64,000 nt of DNA, from the NCBI GenBank assembly GCA_002787235.1, contig PCWG01000004.1, positions 62,001-126,000 of the forward strand, in the 5' to 3' direction. Source of the stretch: Nitrospinae bacterium CG11_big_fil_rev_8_21_14_0_20_45_15. Lineage in GTDB: Bacteria > Nitrospinota > Nitrospinia > Nitrospinales > VA-1. This document shows positions 15,703 to 25,268 of the stretch, piece by piece. The stretch's first letter is position 1. Each line of letters begins with the position of its first letter. Under the pieces are notes generated by a model, which did no database searches, was not told the DNA's origin, and worked only from the letters and a program-made list of their open reading frames with translations. A program made the position numbers and the translations under genes.

Positions 15703-17229
15703 ATGAGGCCTTCCTTTAAAGAAATTTCCTTACCCACCCTTATATTCGTATTCTTTTTTTCGTTGTACCTGCTCACTGCTCAGGGTTCCATCCAGAGTTC
15801 GGATGGCAAAACCATGTTTCTGCTCACGCAAAGCATTGCCGAACATCAAAGCATCAGTTTCTCCGAACATGTCGCGGGTCCGCTGGCGGAAAAATACTAC
15901 TCAAAATACGGGCTGGGAATGAGTGTTCTGGTCTTGCCGCTGTACCTTCTGGGCAAGGGATTGGGAATGGTGTTGGGCATCGATCCGGTGTTTGCGACGC
16001 GATTCACTGTCAGTCTGTTCAATGTGATCGTGACGCCCCTCACCTGTGTCCTCCTCTATTTTTTTGCGTTACGGCGACTGTATTTTCCCTCGCAGGTGGC
16101 CTGTTGGCTCAGTCTTGGATTCGGATTGGGAACCATCGCCTGGCCGTATTCCGAAGAGTTTATGAGCGAGCCTGCGACCTCTCTGTTCCTGCTGGCTTCG
16201 GCCTATTGCCTGACGGATGATCGCAGGTGGGATCGAAAGGCACTCAGCCTCTGGGCGGGTGTTTTTTTTGGAGTGGCCCTGTCTTTGCGATCCGCAACCG
16301 CAATCGCCCTGCCGGGATTCGTTGTCTACGCCTTTTGGACGGCAAGGTCCGGGCGGGAATGGCTGGAACGATTGCACGAAGCCCTGCGTTTCCTGATTCC
16401 GGTGATCGGTTTTGGTTTAGGTCTTTTGTATTACAATTATGTGCGTTTTGGCGACGCTTTGGAAACAGGCTACGAAAGCGGAATGGTCCCGCATTTCTGG
16501 ACCGGATTCCTGGGCATGCTGTTTTCACCCGGCAAGTCGGTGTTCTTATACAATCCGGTTTTGATTCTCGCCTGTTTGGGAGTACCCGCACTTTTCCGCA
16601 AGCGTCCTCAAATGGCATTTTTAATCGCGTGGGTGATCCTGTCGCATGTCCTGTTATTTTCATTCTGGCACAGCTGGTTTGGCGGCATGAGCTGGGGACC
16701 GAGGTTGCTACTGGTCGTTGTCCCGTTCTGGATTTTGCCCGCCGGTTACCTTGCAGAAATTCGCCTCGGATGGTTTCGCAAAGCCATGGCCGTTGCGGTG
16801 ATCGTTGGCGCGTTGATCCAGATTCCGGCGGTGTCTGTCAATATGGCGCGATACTATTATCAACTGCAGACGCAATCGGCCGAATTCGAGCCATTGTTGT
16901 TGTACGATGTGGCGCACACGCCCTTGATCGGTCAATGGCATCAATTGGCAGAAGTCGTTCGCGGTTTGAGTGATGAAGCGGCACTGCAGAAGCGCACGCA
17001 AATGGCCTTGCAGGGCACCCGTTTTGCGGGCAAAGACGTCGCCGAGGCATTGCGGTGGGGATTGGCCGTCAATGCCCCTAATTTCTGGTGGTATTATATG
17101 AAGCGATTTGGTTATCCTTGGGCACTGTGCATCGGCCCCCCCATTGTCCTATTGTGTTTGACCCTGCTTTGCGGGTATAAATTAGTATCGCATTTGAAGA
17201 GTGAGTCCCACTCTCCCACGTCATTTTAA
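15703..17229 (+). CDS. Polytopic GT39-like membrane glycosyltransferase
   Basis: A 508-residue protein with about ten membrane segments. The first exported loop holds SSDGKTMFLLTQSIAEHQSI, typical of a bacterial branch of GT-C/PMT-like proteins that use polyprenyl-phosphate sugars. The sequence FSFWHSWFGGMSWGPRLL near residues 324-341 is the conserved W-rich loop of the same group. Substrate unknown. It starts at an ATG with no strong ribosome site and its end lies just 16 bases before the aldolase/dehydrogenase start. Confidence 0.7.
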   Translation: MRPSFKEISLPTLIFVFFFSLYLLTAQGSIQSSDGKTMFLLTQSIAEHQSISFSEHVAGPLAEKYYSKYGLGMSVLVLPLYLLGKGLGMVLGIDPVFATRFTVSLFNVIVTPLTCVLLYFFALRRLYFPSQVACWLSLGFGLGTIAWPYSEEFMSEPATSLFLLASAYCLTDDRRWDRKALSLWAGVFFGVALSLRSATAIALPGFVVYAFWTARSGREWLERLHEALRFLIPVIGFGLGLLYYNYVRFGDALETGYESGMVPHFWTGFLGMLFSPGKSVFLYNPVLILACLGVPALFRKRPQMAFLIAWVILSHVLLFSFWHSWFGGMSWGPRLLLVVVPFWILPAGYLAEIRLGWFRKAMAVAVIVGALIQIPAVSVNMARYYYQLQTQSAEFEPLLLYDVAHTPLIGQWHQLAEVVRGLSDEAALQKRTQMALQGTRFAGKDVAEALRWGLAVNAPNFWWYYMKRFGYPWALCIGPPIVLLCLTLLCGYKLVSHLKSESHSPTSF

Positions 17230-17245
17230 CTGGATCGGAAAAAAT

Positions 17246-19303
17246 ATGCAGAACGAATGGAACGATGCCGACGCAAAAGCGGCGATTGAAACATACAAAG
17301 ATTGTTCAGAAGACGTTGCCCTCCGCGTTTACACCTCGCGTTTGATCGGTAAAAATCCCGCATTGGTTCTCCACGGCGGCGGCAACACCTCGGTCAAATC
17401 CATGGCGACCAATAAGGTTGGGGAACAAGTCAACACGCTGTACGTTAAAGGCAGTGGCTGGGATCTCGACACCCTGCTTCCCGCAGGTTTGCCCGGCGTC
17501 ACACTCGACCATTTGCTCAAATTGCGCAAACTGGATGGCCTGAGCGACGAGGACATGGTCAACGAACAACGCACTCATCTGCTTGATGCGTCGTCACCCA
17601 ATCCATCGGTTGAAACCTTGCTGCATGCTTTTTTGCCGCATAAATTCATCGACCATTCGCACGCCGACTCTGCGCTGGTATTGGCCAATCAGCCCAATGC
17701 CGAAGCACTGTGCAAAGAAATATACGGCGATAGCATCGGCGTGGTTCCCTACATCATGCCGGGCTTCGATCTGGCAAAAGCATCCGCCGAAGTTTATGAG
17801 AAGAAACCGGATGTCAAAGGTCTGTTGCTGGTCAATCATGGTTTGTTCACCTTTGGCGACACCGCCAAAGAAAGTTACGATCGTCATATCGAAGCCGTGA
17901 CACGGGCAGAGGAATACATCGCCAGCAAACCGCTGAAAGCCTTCACGCCCTTGAAAGACGCACCGACGATGAGTCCCGATGAAATATTACGGGCCATTGC
18001 GCCTAAATTGAGAGGACTGTTTGCCGAACGTTCGGGCCGGTCCTGGCTCGTGCATCATCGCGAAGATGAGGTTCTGCGTGAATTCGCATCCAGTGAAGAA
18101 TGCGCGATCTGGTCGCAGATTGGTACCGTGACACCCGATCATGTCATCCGCACCAAACAGAAACCCCTGCTTCTGAATTTGCAGAGTCTGGGCGATCCGG
18201 TGGCCTTGCGGTGCGACATTGAAGATGCGCTGGAACATTACATGGACGCTTACCACGTTTATTTTGAAGGCAACAAACAAGCGAAGGAAGTCGAGAAAAA
18301 AGAACTCGACCGTTTGCCCCGTGTGATTCTGGTTGCCGGACTCGGCTTGCTGACCGTTGGCACGACCGCAAAGGAAACAAAAATCTCGGCAGATATTTAT
18401 CAACACGCGGCGGACGTGATCCGCAAATCCTTCAGCATTGGTGATTTCAAACCGCTCGGCGATGGCGATTTGTTCGACATGGAATACTGGTCGCTGGAGC
18501 AAGCCAAACTCGGCAAAAGCAAGCCCGCCACCCTGCAGGGTAAAGTGGCGTACGTTACTGGCGCGGCCAGTGGCATCGGTTACGCGACAGCCCGACTGTT
18601 TGCCGCGCAGGGCGCGAACCTTTTCCTGAGCGATCTCGATGGCGAAAAATTAGAAGCCGTAGCCGAGACCATCCGCAAAGAAAGCAAAGTCAGCGTCGCT
18701 TGCGGAGCCGTCAACGTGACCGACGAGCAGGCGGTTCGCGAATCGTTCAGCGAAGTGACCCGCATTTTCGGCGGACTCGATATCCTGATCTCCAACGCCG
18801 GAAATGCCATGCAAGGATCGATTGCCGATATCGACTCGCAGTTGTTGCGACAAAGTTTCGAGCTGAACTTTTTCGCCCATCAGACCATGGCCTCCGAATC
18901 CGTTCGTCTGTTCCGTCGCCAGAAAACAGGAGGCGTGCTTCTGTTCAACGCCTCCAAAGCCGCCTTCAATCCGGGCAAGAATTTCGGACCCTACGCACTG
19001 CCCAAAGCCGCCGTCATGGCATTGATGAAACAGTACGCGCTCGATTACGGCAGTGAAGGCATCCGCTCCAACGCCATCAATGCCGACCGCATCCGCACCG
19101 GAATTTTCTCCGAAGAAGTGATCGCGCAACGCGCCGCCGCACGCAACCTGTCCGCCGATGAGTATTTCCGAAACAACCTGCTGGAAAAAGAAGTTTACGA
19201 CACCGACGTCGCGCAGGGATTTCTCAGTTTGGCACTCGCAGAAAAGACGACCGGAAGCGTGCTCACCGTCGATGGTGGCAACATCGCCGCCAGCCCGCGC
19301 TGA
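17246..19303 (+). CDS. Bifunctional class II aldolase / short-chain dehydrogenase
   Basis: A 685-residue fusion. Residues about 20-250 are a class II aldolase domain with GGGNTSVK and the metal His motif DHSHADS. Residues about 430-685 are an SDR domain with TGAASGIG for NAD(P) binding and YALPKAA as the Tyr-x3-Lys catalytic pair. The same fusion is known as rhamnulose-1-phosphate aldolase/alcohol dehydrogenase (RhaD/RhaE-like), which turns rhamnulose-1-P or a similar sugar phosphate into dihydroxyacetone phosphate and an aldehyde that the second domain oxidises. No rhamnose kinase or isomerase is adjacent, so the substrate is uncertain. The ATG at 17246 is preferred; a longer frame overlaps the upstream gene. 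Confidence 0.85.
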   Translation: MQNEWNDADAKAAIETYKDCSEDVALRVYTSRLIGKNPALVLHGGGNTSVKSMATNKVGEQVNTLYVKGSGWDLDTLLPAGLPGVTLDHLLKLRKLDGLSDEDMVNEQRTHLLDASSPNPSVETLLHAFLPHKFIDHSHADSALVLANQPNAEALCKEIYGDSIGVVPYIMPGFDLAKASAEVYEKKPDVKGLLLVNHGLFTFGDTAKESYDRHIEAVTRAEEYIASKPLKAFTPLKDAPTMSPDEILRAIAPKLRGLFAERSGRSWLVHHREDEVLREFASSEECAIWSQIGTVTPDHVIRTKQKPLLLNLQSLGDPVALRCDIEDALEHYMDAYHVYFEGNKQAKEVEKKELDRLPRVILVAGLGLLTVGTTAKETKISADIYQHAADVIRKSFSIGDFKPLGDGDLFDMEYWSLEQAKLGKSKPATLQGKVAYVTGAASGIGYATARLFAAQGANLFLSDLDGEKLEAVAETIRKESKVSVACGAVNVTDEQAVRESFSEVTRIFGGLDILISNAGNAMQGSIADIDSQLLRQSFELNFFAHQTMASESVRLFRRQKTGGVLLFNASKAAFNPGKNFGPYALPKAAVMALMKQYALDYGSEGIRSNAINADRIRTGIFSEEVIAQRAAARNLSADEYFRNNLLEKEVYDTDVAQGFLSLALAEKTTGSVLTVDGGNIAASPR

Positions 19304-19308
19304 TCGGG

Positions 19309-19327
19309 CACCGGGCAACGCCCGGTG
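19309..19327. terminator. Hairpin after the aldolase/dehydrogenase gene
   Basis: CACCGGGC at 19309-19316 pairs perfectly with GCCCGGTG at 19320-19327, with loop AAC. It begins 5 bases after the stop codon. The GC-rich stem fits a terminator but a T-run is absent. Confidence 0.55.
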
Positions 19328-19401
19328 GAAATGGATGGATTTGCGATGGTTTAATTGCTTTTTCCGGCAATTGAGAATCTGTTGCAAGACTGGTCACTCA
19401 G

Positions 19402-19422
19402 GTGTATTATCTAATAATACAC
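19402..19422. promoter_or_regulatory. Perfect palindrome upstream of parD, likely ParD operator
   Basis: GTGTATTAT at 19402-19410 and ATAATACAC at 19414-19422 are exact reverse complements around CTA. The site ends 16 bases before the parD start. ParD-type antitoxins bind such palindromes to repress their own operon. Confidence 0.8.
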
Positions 19423-19438
19423 TTTTGGAGAGGTAGTC

Positions 19439-19675
19439 ATGCAAAGAAATACCAGTGTGGTGCTAGGCGAACATTTTTCATCATTCGTTGAAAGCAAGAT
19501 CAAAGAAGGTCGTTTTGAATCCACCAGCGAAGCCATTCGTGCCGGGTTGCGATTGCTGGAAGTAGAAGAAAGCAAGCTCGATCTGTTGCGCTCCAGGCTG
19601 GCAGAAGGAGAGGCCCAGCTAGACAGTGGAAAAAGCACCGATGGGGAAACTTTCATGCAAACATTGATGGATTGA
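19439..19675 (+). CDS. parD: ParD-family antitoxin
   Basis: A 78-residue ribbon-helix-helix protein: MQRNTSVVLGEHFSSFVESK is the DNA-binding start, followed by helices with SEAIRAGLRLLE, a hallmark of ParD. The C-terminal 25 residues should wrap the toxin. GGAGAGG lies just upstream of the ATG. The toxin starts two bases after the stop (TGA-T-ATG), so translation is coupled. Confidence 0.9.
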   Translation: MQRNTSVVLGEHFSSFVESKIKEGRFESTSEAIRAGLRLLEVEESKLDLLRSRLAEGEAQLDSGKSTDGETFMQTLMD

Positions 19676-19676
19676 T

Positions 19677-19979
19677 ATGGGCACGTATGTTCTTTCCCTC
19701 AATGCTCAAGAAAGCTTGAAAGAGATCAAGGCCTATTCCACAGAAAAATTTGGGGAAGACCAAACCCGTATTTACCTTGGGAGGTTGCGTGATCGAATGC
19801 GTTACCTTGCGGATAATCCAGAGCGCGGTCAGGCGAGAAACGAAATAAGGTGGGGGTATTATAGTTACTTTGAGGGGTCTCACACCATTTACTATAAAAT
19901 TCTTTCAGATCAGATCGCAATCATAGACATCTTGCATCAGTCGATGGAACCAATGCGGCACCTTTTGGAAAGTGACTAG
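19677..19979 (+). CDS. parE: ParE-family toxin
   Basis: A 100-residue RelE/ParE-fold protein. Typical signs are the N-terminal YVLSLNAQESLKEIKAY, the RYLADNPERGQ turn and the late YKILSDQIAIIDILHQ strand. ParE toxins poison DNA gyrase, RelE relatives cut mRNA on the ribosome; gyrase inhibition is inferred from its pairing with ParD. The end is 16 bases from the convergent GT4 gene. Confidence 0.88.
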   Translation: MGTYVLSLNAQESLKEIKAYSTEKFGEDQTRIYLGRLRDRMRYLADNPERGQARNEIRWGYYSYFEGSHTIYYKILSDQIAIIDILHQSMEPMRHLLESD

Positions 19980-19995
19980 CTGAAGAATTGTATTT

Positions 19996-21225
19996 TTAAA
20001 GTTTGATGGTTTTGTATAGCTTCAGATACTTTTCGGCGATGGCGTTCCAGCAATAGTGTTCTTCTACCAGACGTCTGCCATTTTCTGCGAGTTCTTGTTT
20101 CAGCTCGGGATTTTTGCAAAGGGCGATGATTTTTTCGGCCAGTGCCGGTGAATTTTTTTGCGGCACGGTCAATCCGGTTTTGCCATCCTTTATCATATCA
20201 ACGATGCCGCCCACGTCGCTGGCGACCACGGCGGTTTTTGAGGCGAGGGCTTCGAGAAACACCACGCCCTGTCCTTCGGTGTCGCCGCTTTCGGCGATGA
20301 TGGAGGGGCCGATGAACACATCGGCGGTGGCGTAAAAACGCGCCAGTTCTTCGCCCGATTTTGAGCCGGGGAAGAGGACTTTCCCGGTCAGTCCAAGTTC
20401 CTGCACTTGACATTTGAGTGCTTCCTCTTCAGGACCAAACCCCACCAGCACCAGACGCGCTGAAGGTTCTTCCTCTAAAATTTTCGGCAGGGCATCGATG
20501 AGGTAGCGGAATCCTTTTTTCTCCGCAAAACGTCCCACGCCGAGCAGAAAGGGACCTTCGATGCCCAGTTTCGATTTCAATTGCGGATCATATTTCTCTG
20601 CGCAAAAAATCGTTTCATCGACTCCGTTGGGGATGTAGGGATAAACCCCGTCTGCATAAATCGATTCGAGGGTTTCTTTGACAGAGAGGCTGTTCACCGC
20701 GCAAGCCGAGGCGCGGGACAGGGCAAAGCGTTTGATGGCGCGAGCGATGGGATTTTTTTGAAAGGCGTAAACGTCGCCGCCGAGCGCGGTCAGGATGAAG
20801 GGGATGCCCGTGATTGAGTGGATCAGGGAAACGAAGAATCCCTGTGGCACGATCCAGTGGCAATGGATGAAGTTGATTTTGTGTTTGCGGACGGTTCGCC
20901 ATAGATGATAGGCCTGTGCGAGCAGGAAACCGGGCAATTGTTTTTTTGCAGAGGGATTGGATTTCAGTTTGGGCAGGATGCCGCCTTCGTAACACAGCAC
21001 CTGTTGCGATTTCGGGTAGGCGTAGGGGTAGCGGATGATGCGCACGCCTTCCATTGTTTCGTATTCTTCCGCACCGGGAGCGTGCGGGACCAATGCCCAG
21101 AGGGATACTTTTTTCGCGAGACGTTGGGTCAGGTCGAAAACAAAACGTGGCTCGGCATCGCCTGCCCAGCGTGGGAAAGTGGTGGCGACGACGAGGACCC
21201 GCAGTTCATTTTCAGAATCCGTCAT
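19996..21225 (-). CDS. GT4 family glycosyltransferase
   Basis: A 409-residue GT-B fold retaining glycosyltransferase. The N-terminal half begins VLVVATTFPRWAGDAEPRF and contains HCHWIVPQG; the C-terminal donor domain has GVGRFAEKKGFRYLIDAL and the EX7E-like SGDTEGQGVVFLEALA segment. Such enzymes build cell-surface polysaccharide, using UDP- or GDP-sugars at the inner membrane. Start is the ATG complementary to 21223-21225. It is last in a three-gene minus-strand run with a GT2 and a GT39-like protein. Confidence 0.9.
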   Translation of the reverse strand: MTDSENELRVLVVATTFPRWAGDAEPRFVFDLTQRLAKKVSLWALVPHAPGAEEYETMEGVRIIRYPYAYPKSQQVLCYEGGILPKLKSNPSAKKQLPGFLLAQAYHLWRTVRKHKINFIHCHWIVPQGFFVSLIHSITGIPFILTALGGDVYAFQKNPIARAIKRFALSRASACAVNSLSVKETLESIYADGVYPYIPNGVDETIFCAEKYDPQLKSKLGIEGPFLLGVGRFAEKKGFRYLIDALPKILEEEPSARLVLVGFGPEEEALKCQVQELGLTGKVLFPGSKSGEELARFYATADVFIGPSIIAESGDTEGQGVVFLEALASKTAVVASDVGGIVDMIKDGKTGLTVPQKNSPALAEKIIALCKNPELKQELAENGRRLVEEHYCWNAIAEKYLKLYKTIKL

Positions 21226-21237
21226 GAATACCTTGAG

Positions 21238-22200
21238 TTAATTTTTTGAGTTTTCTTTGTCTGAATCCATGTCTCGTTTTTTGACGCGGACCTGGATGTC
21301 TTCGAGGAGCTGGCGGTTGATCGCGATCAAATCCGCAACGATTCCCATCATGATGATCTGGAATCCGACTATGAGCAGGATGGCGGAAAGTATGAGCGAC
21401 TGGACATGTCCTTCGGTCATGCCCTGAAAAAAGAAATAAAGGTAGCGACAGCCAATGGCAAAACCCATCAGGAAAGTGATTCCCCCGGCGATTGCGAAAA
21501 CCTTGAGGGGCTTGTACATCGAATAAATTTTGATGATGGTCACAAGAGTGCGTTGCAGGTAGGACGCAATGTTGGGAAACAAGCGCGACTCACGCAATTT
21601 TTCGTTGACGCGGATGTCCACATATTCGAGAGCGAGATTGTTGTTGCCCGCACTGATAAGCGTTTCGATCGTGTAGGTGAAATCGGAAACGACATTGACC
21701 TGCATCGCGGCAGAACGGGACCAGGCCCGGAATCCGCAAGTGGCATCGGGAACCTCGGTGCCCGAAATCTGTCGAACGAACCAGCTCCCGCATTTTTGCA
21801 GAAAAATTTTCCAGGGCGAAAAATGTTTGATCGTTTCAACACGGCGGTTGCCGATGACCATGTCGGCGCGTTGATCGAGGATCGGTTGAATCAGTTTGGG
21901 GATATCGTTGGCGTTGTATTGATTGTCGGCATCGGTGTTCACGATGATGTCCGCTCCCAGCTCCAAAGCCCGGTTCAGTCCTGCCACAAAGGCTTTGGCC
22001 AATCCCTTGTTCGATCCCAGTTGCAGGATATGATCGACTTGATGTTGTTTGGCAATTTCTACCGTGCGATCGGTACTGCCGTCGTCCACAATGAGGGTTT
22101 CGATGACATCAATGCCGTCGATTTCCTTGGGCAGTTCCCGCAAGGTCAGAGGAAGCGTTTCTTCTTCGTTGAGACAGGGAATTTGTATGATGAGCTTCAC
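21238..22200 (-). CDS. DPM1/ArnC-like GT2 polyprenyl-phosphate glycosyltransferase
   Basis: A 320-residue GT-A enzyme. The N-terminal IIQIPCLNEEETLP, the IVDDGSTDRT segment and NTDADNQYNA (catalytic DxD) are those of dolichyl- or undecaprenyl-phosphate glycosyltransferases. Two C-terminal membrane segments (about 232-255 and 267-290) follow. It would load a sugar onto undecaprenyl phosphate for use by a GT-C enzyme, and the gene immediately upstream (22219-23820) encodes just such a protein. GTG start. The 12 bases to the downstream GT4 gene suggest one operon. Confidence 0.88.
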   Translation of the reverse strand: MKLIIQIPCLNEEETLPLTLRELPKEIDGIDVIETLIVDDGSTDRTVEIAKQHQVDHILQLGSNKGLAKAFVAGLNRALELGADIIVNTDADNQYNANDIPKLIQPILDQRADMVIGNRRVETIKHFSPWKIFLQKCGSWFVRQISGTEVPDATCGFRAWSRSAAMQVNVVSDFTYTIETLISAGNNNLALEYVDIRVNEKLRESRLFPNIASYLQRTLVTIIKIYSMYKPLKVFAIAGGITFLMGFAIGCRYLYFFFQGMTEGHVQSLILSAILLIVGFQIIMMGIVADLIAINRQLLEDIQVRVKKRDMDSDKENSKN

Positions 22201-22218
22201 GATTCAGGTTGGTTGAGG

Positions 22219-23820
22219 TCAATCAATCCGCTTGTAGATGCGTATTCTATCAGAATTTTCGGGAGATTTATGTTTTCGGATTTGAATATCATAAGAATTA
22301 TTGTTGCGCATTTTTGAAGCAGAAAGAATAATTTTTTCGTAAGGATGAGAGCTGATGATTTGTTGCAATGCAGGGTCCTTCTTCTGCATCTCATTTTCAG
22401 GGAGCCAGCGCGCCCCGCGCAAAACGATCCATTTGGGAGGCGAAGCCGGGCTGAGCGCACTGTCGTCAATCATTTTCATTCCAGTATAGAAAGTGAGCGA
22501 TTCGGCTTCATTGTCAATATAACAAGTGTCACCCGGGGTTCCATGCGTTGCAAAAAAATGCACAATCGCATCGAGTGGGCCCTGGTAACGGTGCGCGATC
22601 TCATAGCCGTAATCGTACAAGTGAGATTGCAGAGAAATTTCCCGCATGAAGGTATCATGCGCCGATTCAAGACGCGGTCCGGAAAAGAGACCGCGTGCTT
22701 TATCCACAACGGGTTTGAAAATCCATAGCGGCCCAATATGAAACAGATTGCTGAGGATCAAAGTCACAGCCATCAAAGTTTGCAGAACAGGTTTTCGGTT
22801 CAGACCTTTTGCCAGAATGATCCCCATGATAAAGCACAACAAGGGGATACCGCCCGCCACATATTGTTGCATGGGAATGGAATGAACCGTTGCCGTCAAG
22901 TAGATACCTACCAGACACAACAAAGGCAATTGCAGGATTTTCCGATGCGTGCGCAGGGGCTGGAGCCAGAACAGAGGGATGAGGATAAAAGGAAACAAAT
23001 TATTGTTGGTCTGGAACAGATAACCCGCAAGCCGGGTGATTGGAGACATGGCATTGCTTTGGACCAGAATGCTGGCATTTTGGTAAAACTCTGTTATTTT
23101 GGTAAAAACCGGGATGATGGCGATTTGCCAGGGAATGGTCAGTGCCGCTACAACAAACGCCGAAAAATAAACGCGGTTCATATTCTCGGCTAAAATATCT
23201 TTTCGATTCAAATACAGATGAACCAAAATCCCGATCAACAGTCCGGCAAATTCCACATACATGGTCTGGAAGTAAACCAGACAAATCAAGGTAAACGCAA
23301 ACGGATTCCAGGGTTTCTTCTCATACAATCTGAGGTAGAGATAAAGCAGGAAGGGCGTGAGCAGAATGGGCAAGCCCACATAGCGGGCCGTGCGAAAAAA
23401 AAGCAGAGCGGGAACAGAGGATGCGAGTAAAAATCCCGAAAAGAACGCAACCGATTTAGAACCTGTCATGCGTAACGCAAAATAATAAAGAGCGACGATG
23501 GACAATATTCCGCAGAGAGCAAAAGGGAGTCGGGCCGAAAAAGTGGAAGGACCCAAAAACTCCATAAAACCCGCTTGTAGATAATAAGGAAACCAGGTTC
23601 GGTAAACAAACAGTCCCTGATAGACATCCGCAAACAGCATCGTTGCATTGGTTTCGTCGGAATGCTTGGGAACCGCATATTTCAGAATGGTCGTGCTGAC
23701 AAAGGTATCCGCCCCCTCATCGACCTGCAAAACAGAGTCCGCAAGACCCGGAAGGATCATCAGCGAAGCGTAAAGAACCAGGCACAGCAGGGGATATTGG
23801 AATTTAAAGTAATTTTTCAA
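22219..23820 (-). CDS. GT39/PMT-like membrane glycosyltransferase
   Basis: A 533-residue protein with a signal-anchor start, then an exported loop with LQVDEGADTF (acidic catalytic pair), about ten membrane segments, and a soluble C-terminal part of about 140 residues that holds MREISLQSHLYDYG. It should take sugar from polyprenyl phosphate and move it to lipid or protein in the periplasm. The TTG start is uncertain. The neighbouring DPM1-like gene would make its donor, so the two work together. Confidence 0.75.
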   Translation of the reverse strand: MKNYFKFQYPLLCLVLYASLMILPGLADSVLQVDEGADTFVSTTILKYAVPKHSDETNATMLFADVYQGLFVYRTWFPYYLQAGFMEFLGPSTFSARLPFALCGILSIVALYYFALRMTGSKSVAFFSGFLLASSVPALLFFRTARYVGLPILLTPFLLYLYLRLYEKKPWNPFAFTLICLVYFQTMYVEFAGLLIGILVHLYLNRKDILAENMNRVYFSAFVVAALTIPWQIAIIPVFTKITEFYQNASILVQSNAMSPITRLAGYLFQTNNNLFPFILIPLFWLQPLRTHRKILQLPLLCLVGIYLTATVHSIPMQQYVAGGIPLLCFIMGIILAKGLNRKPVLQTLMAVTLILSNLFHIGPLWIFKPVVDKARGLFSGPRLESAHDTFMREISLQSHLYDYGYEIAHRYQGPLDAIVHFFATHGTPGDTCYIDNEAESLTFYTGMKMIDDSALSPASPPKWIVLRGARWLPENEMQKKDPALQQIISSHPYEKIILSASKMRNNNSYDIQIRKHKSPENSDRIRIYKRID

Positions 23821-24099
23821 TGGGAATTCTGTTTTAGGGTGAACCTGCGCCTGCTAAAATTTTTCAAATTGCATTCCGTTAGTAAAAGTAACGGTCAAAA
23901 TATCAATTAGTTTATCCGAGGTTGCAAAAGGGAACAAGCGACAATGAATGAGAACAGGGTGCTAGAATGACCTTGTGAAATTTATTCCCGCTCTTTCGAC
24001 AGAGAGGAAATAAAAAGATGAACGCTTTTGAGACAAACCAAGAGCCGAAATGAGAGAAAAGATAGCAGACAGGGCAAAGTCTATGATAGGTAAGACCCA

Positions 24100-24984
24100 A
24101 TGACCCAAAAAATTTTATTGACCGGGGCTTCCGGTGGATTGGGTGGACTGGTTTTAAGGAAATTGGTGGATGAGGCTATTTTCAGTATATCAGCACTGGT
24201 TCATCAGCAACCGCTTGAAAAAGGGATATACGAAGTCGTTTGTGGTGATTTGACAGATCCAGATTCCCTTCTTCCCGCAGTTGAGGGCTGTGACACCGTT
24301 TTACATCTGGCCGCCTTGACCCATTCCCCGAACGAGTCCGATTATTTCAAGGTCAACCTGGAAGGGACGCAAAACCTCCTGTCCGCCTGTCTTGCCAAAA
24401 GCGTCAAGCGGTTTATCTTTGTGAGCACCCGGTCCGCGCAAGCAGATGGCGGTGCATACGCATTGAGCAAATTGAAGGCGGAAGAAGCAGTGAAGCAATC
24501 AGGATTGTCGTGGCTGATAGTGCAACCCGGAGAATGCTACGGTCCTGGAATGAAGGAACCCATCAATCGTTTGGCAGAATGGGTTCAGCGTTGGCCGGTT
24601 GTACCCTGCATCCGTGATAAAAACTGCACCCTCTCGCCCGTTTACGTTGATGATGTGGTGCAGGCCCTTGTTACAGCTTTAAAGTTCGGACAGATTTCTA
24701 AGGAAACCATCGTTCTGGCAGGGCCCGAAGCGATGACATTTGAAGAATTGATCGACCGAATGTGTCATTATTATCAGGTAAAACGAAGAAAAGTGCGCGT
24801 ATCGATCCATCTGGTTCAAATTTTGGTGCGTATCCTGTCCCGATTGGGAGTAAATGCACTCGTTCCAGACCAGATTCCCCGATTGATTTGTAACAAGCCA
24901 GAATATGACCCCTCCAGCAAAAATTTGATCGATTTTGTCCCAAAAACATTAGAACAGGGTTTGAAATCGCTAAATTTTCGATAG
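24100..24984 (+). CDS. NAD-dependent epimerase/dehydratase (extended SDR)
   Basis: A 294-residue Rossmann protein with the nucleotide motif TGASGGLGG at 8-16, a DxT-type LTDPDSLLPAV segment, and the catalytic Tyr120-x3-Lys124 (YALSK). It belongs to the extended SDR class that includes nucleotide-sugar epimerases and reductases. The missing strict sugar-binding motifs leave the substrate open. It follows the glycan cluster but is on the opposite strand. Confidence 0.82.
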   Translation: MTQKILLTGASGGLGGLVLRKLVDEAIFSISALVHQQPLEKGIYEVVCGDLTDPDSLLPAVEGCDTVLHLAALTHSPNESDYFKVNLEGTQNLLSACLAKSVKRFIFVSTRSAQADGGAYALSKLKAEEAVKQSGLSWLIVQPGECYGPGMKEPINRLAEWVQRWPVVPCIRDKNCTLSPVYVDDVVQALVTALKFGQISKETIVLAGPEAMTFEELIDRMCHYYQVKRRKVRVSIHLVQILVRILSRLGVNALVPDQIPRLICNKPEYDPSSKNLIDFVPKTLEQGLKSLNFR

Positions 24985-25268
24985 ACTGAAATTTTTTCAG
25001 CATAAAATCCAAAAAATAGCACCGAAAATCATAAATTCACACCCTCAAAAGAACCAAAAAAGAAAATTTTCGCTTTCAGTCTCCAATTTTTTTGTAAACA
25101 TCGACCGAATTGTCCAAAAATAATGAAAAATAATTTGGAAATAAAATAAGTATCGTGTTAACATCCATCAAATAGAATACACCTGTTGCCGCCAGGCAGA
25201 TATAATGGCTTATAAAACAGTCGGATGATAGTCCCCAAAATAAAAAAACAAAGGGATCCTCTTTTCGG
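24985..25268. other. AT-rich gap before the tRNA/ribosomal super-cluster
   Basis: No supported gene. A weak hairpin (CTGAAA, TTT, TTTCAG at 24986-25000) follows the SDR stop and may end its transcript. The tRNA promoter begins at the right edge. Confidence 0.6.

Noticed and set aside
16227-16973. 248-residue plus-strand frame
   Set aside because: It is a shadow of the GT39-like gene 15703-17229 in another frame, rich in Arg and Trp.
18650-19387. 245-residue minus-strand frame
   Set aside because: It is the antisense of the SDR domain of the aldolase/dehydrogenase.
21406-22317. 303-residue plus-strand frame
   Set aside because: It is the antisense shadow of the DPM1-like GT2 gene, which has clear motifs.
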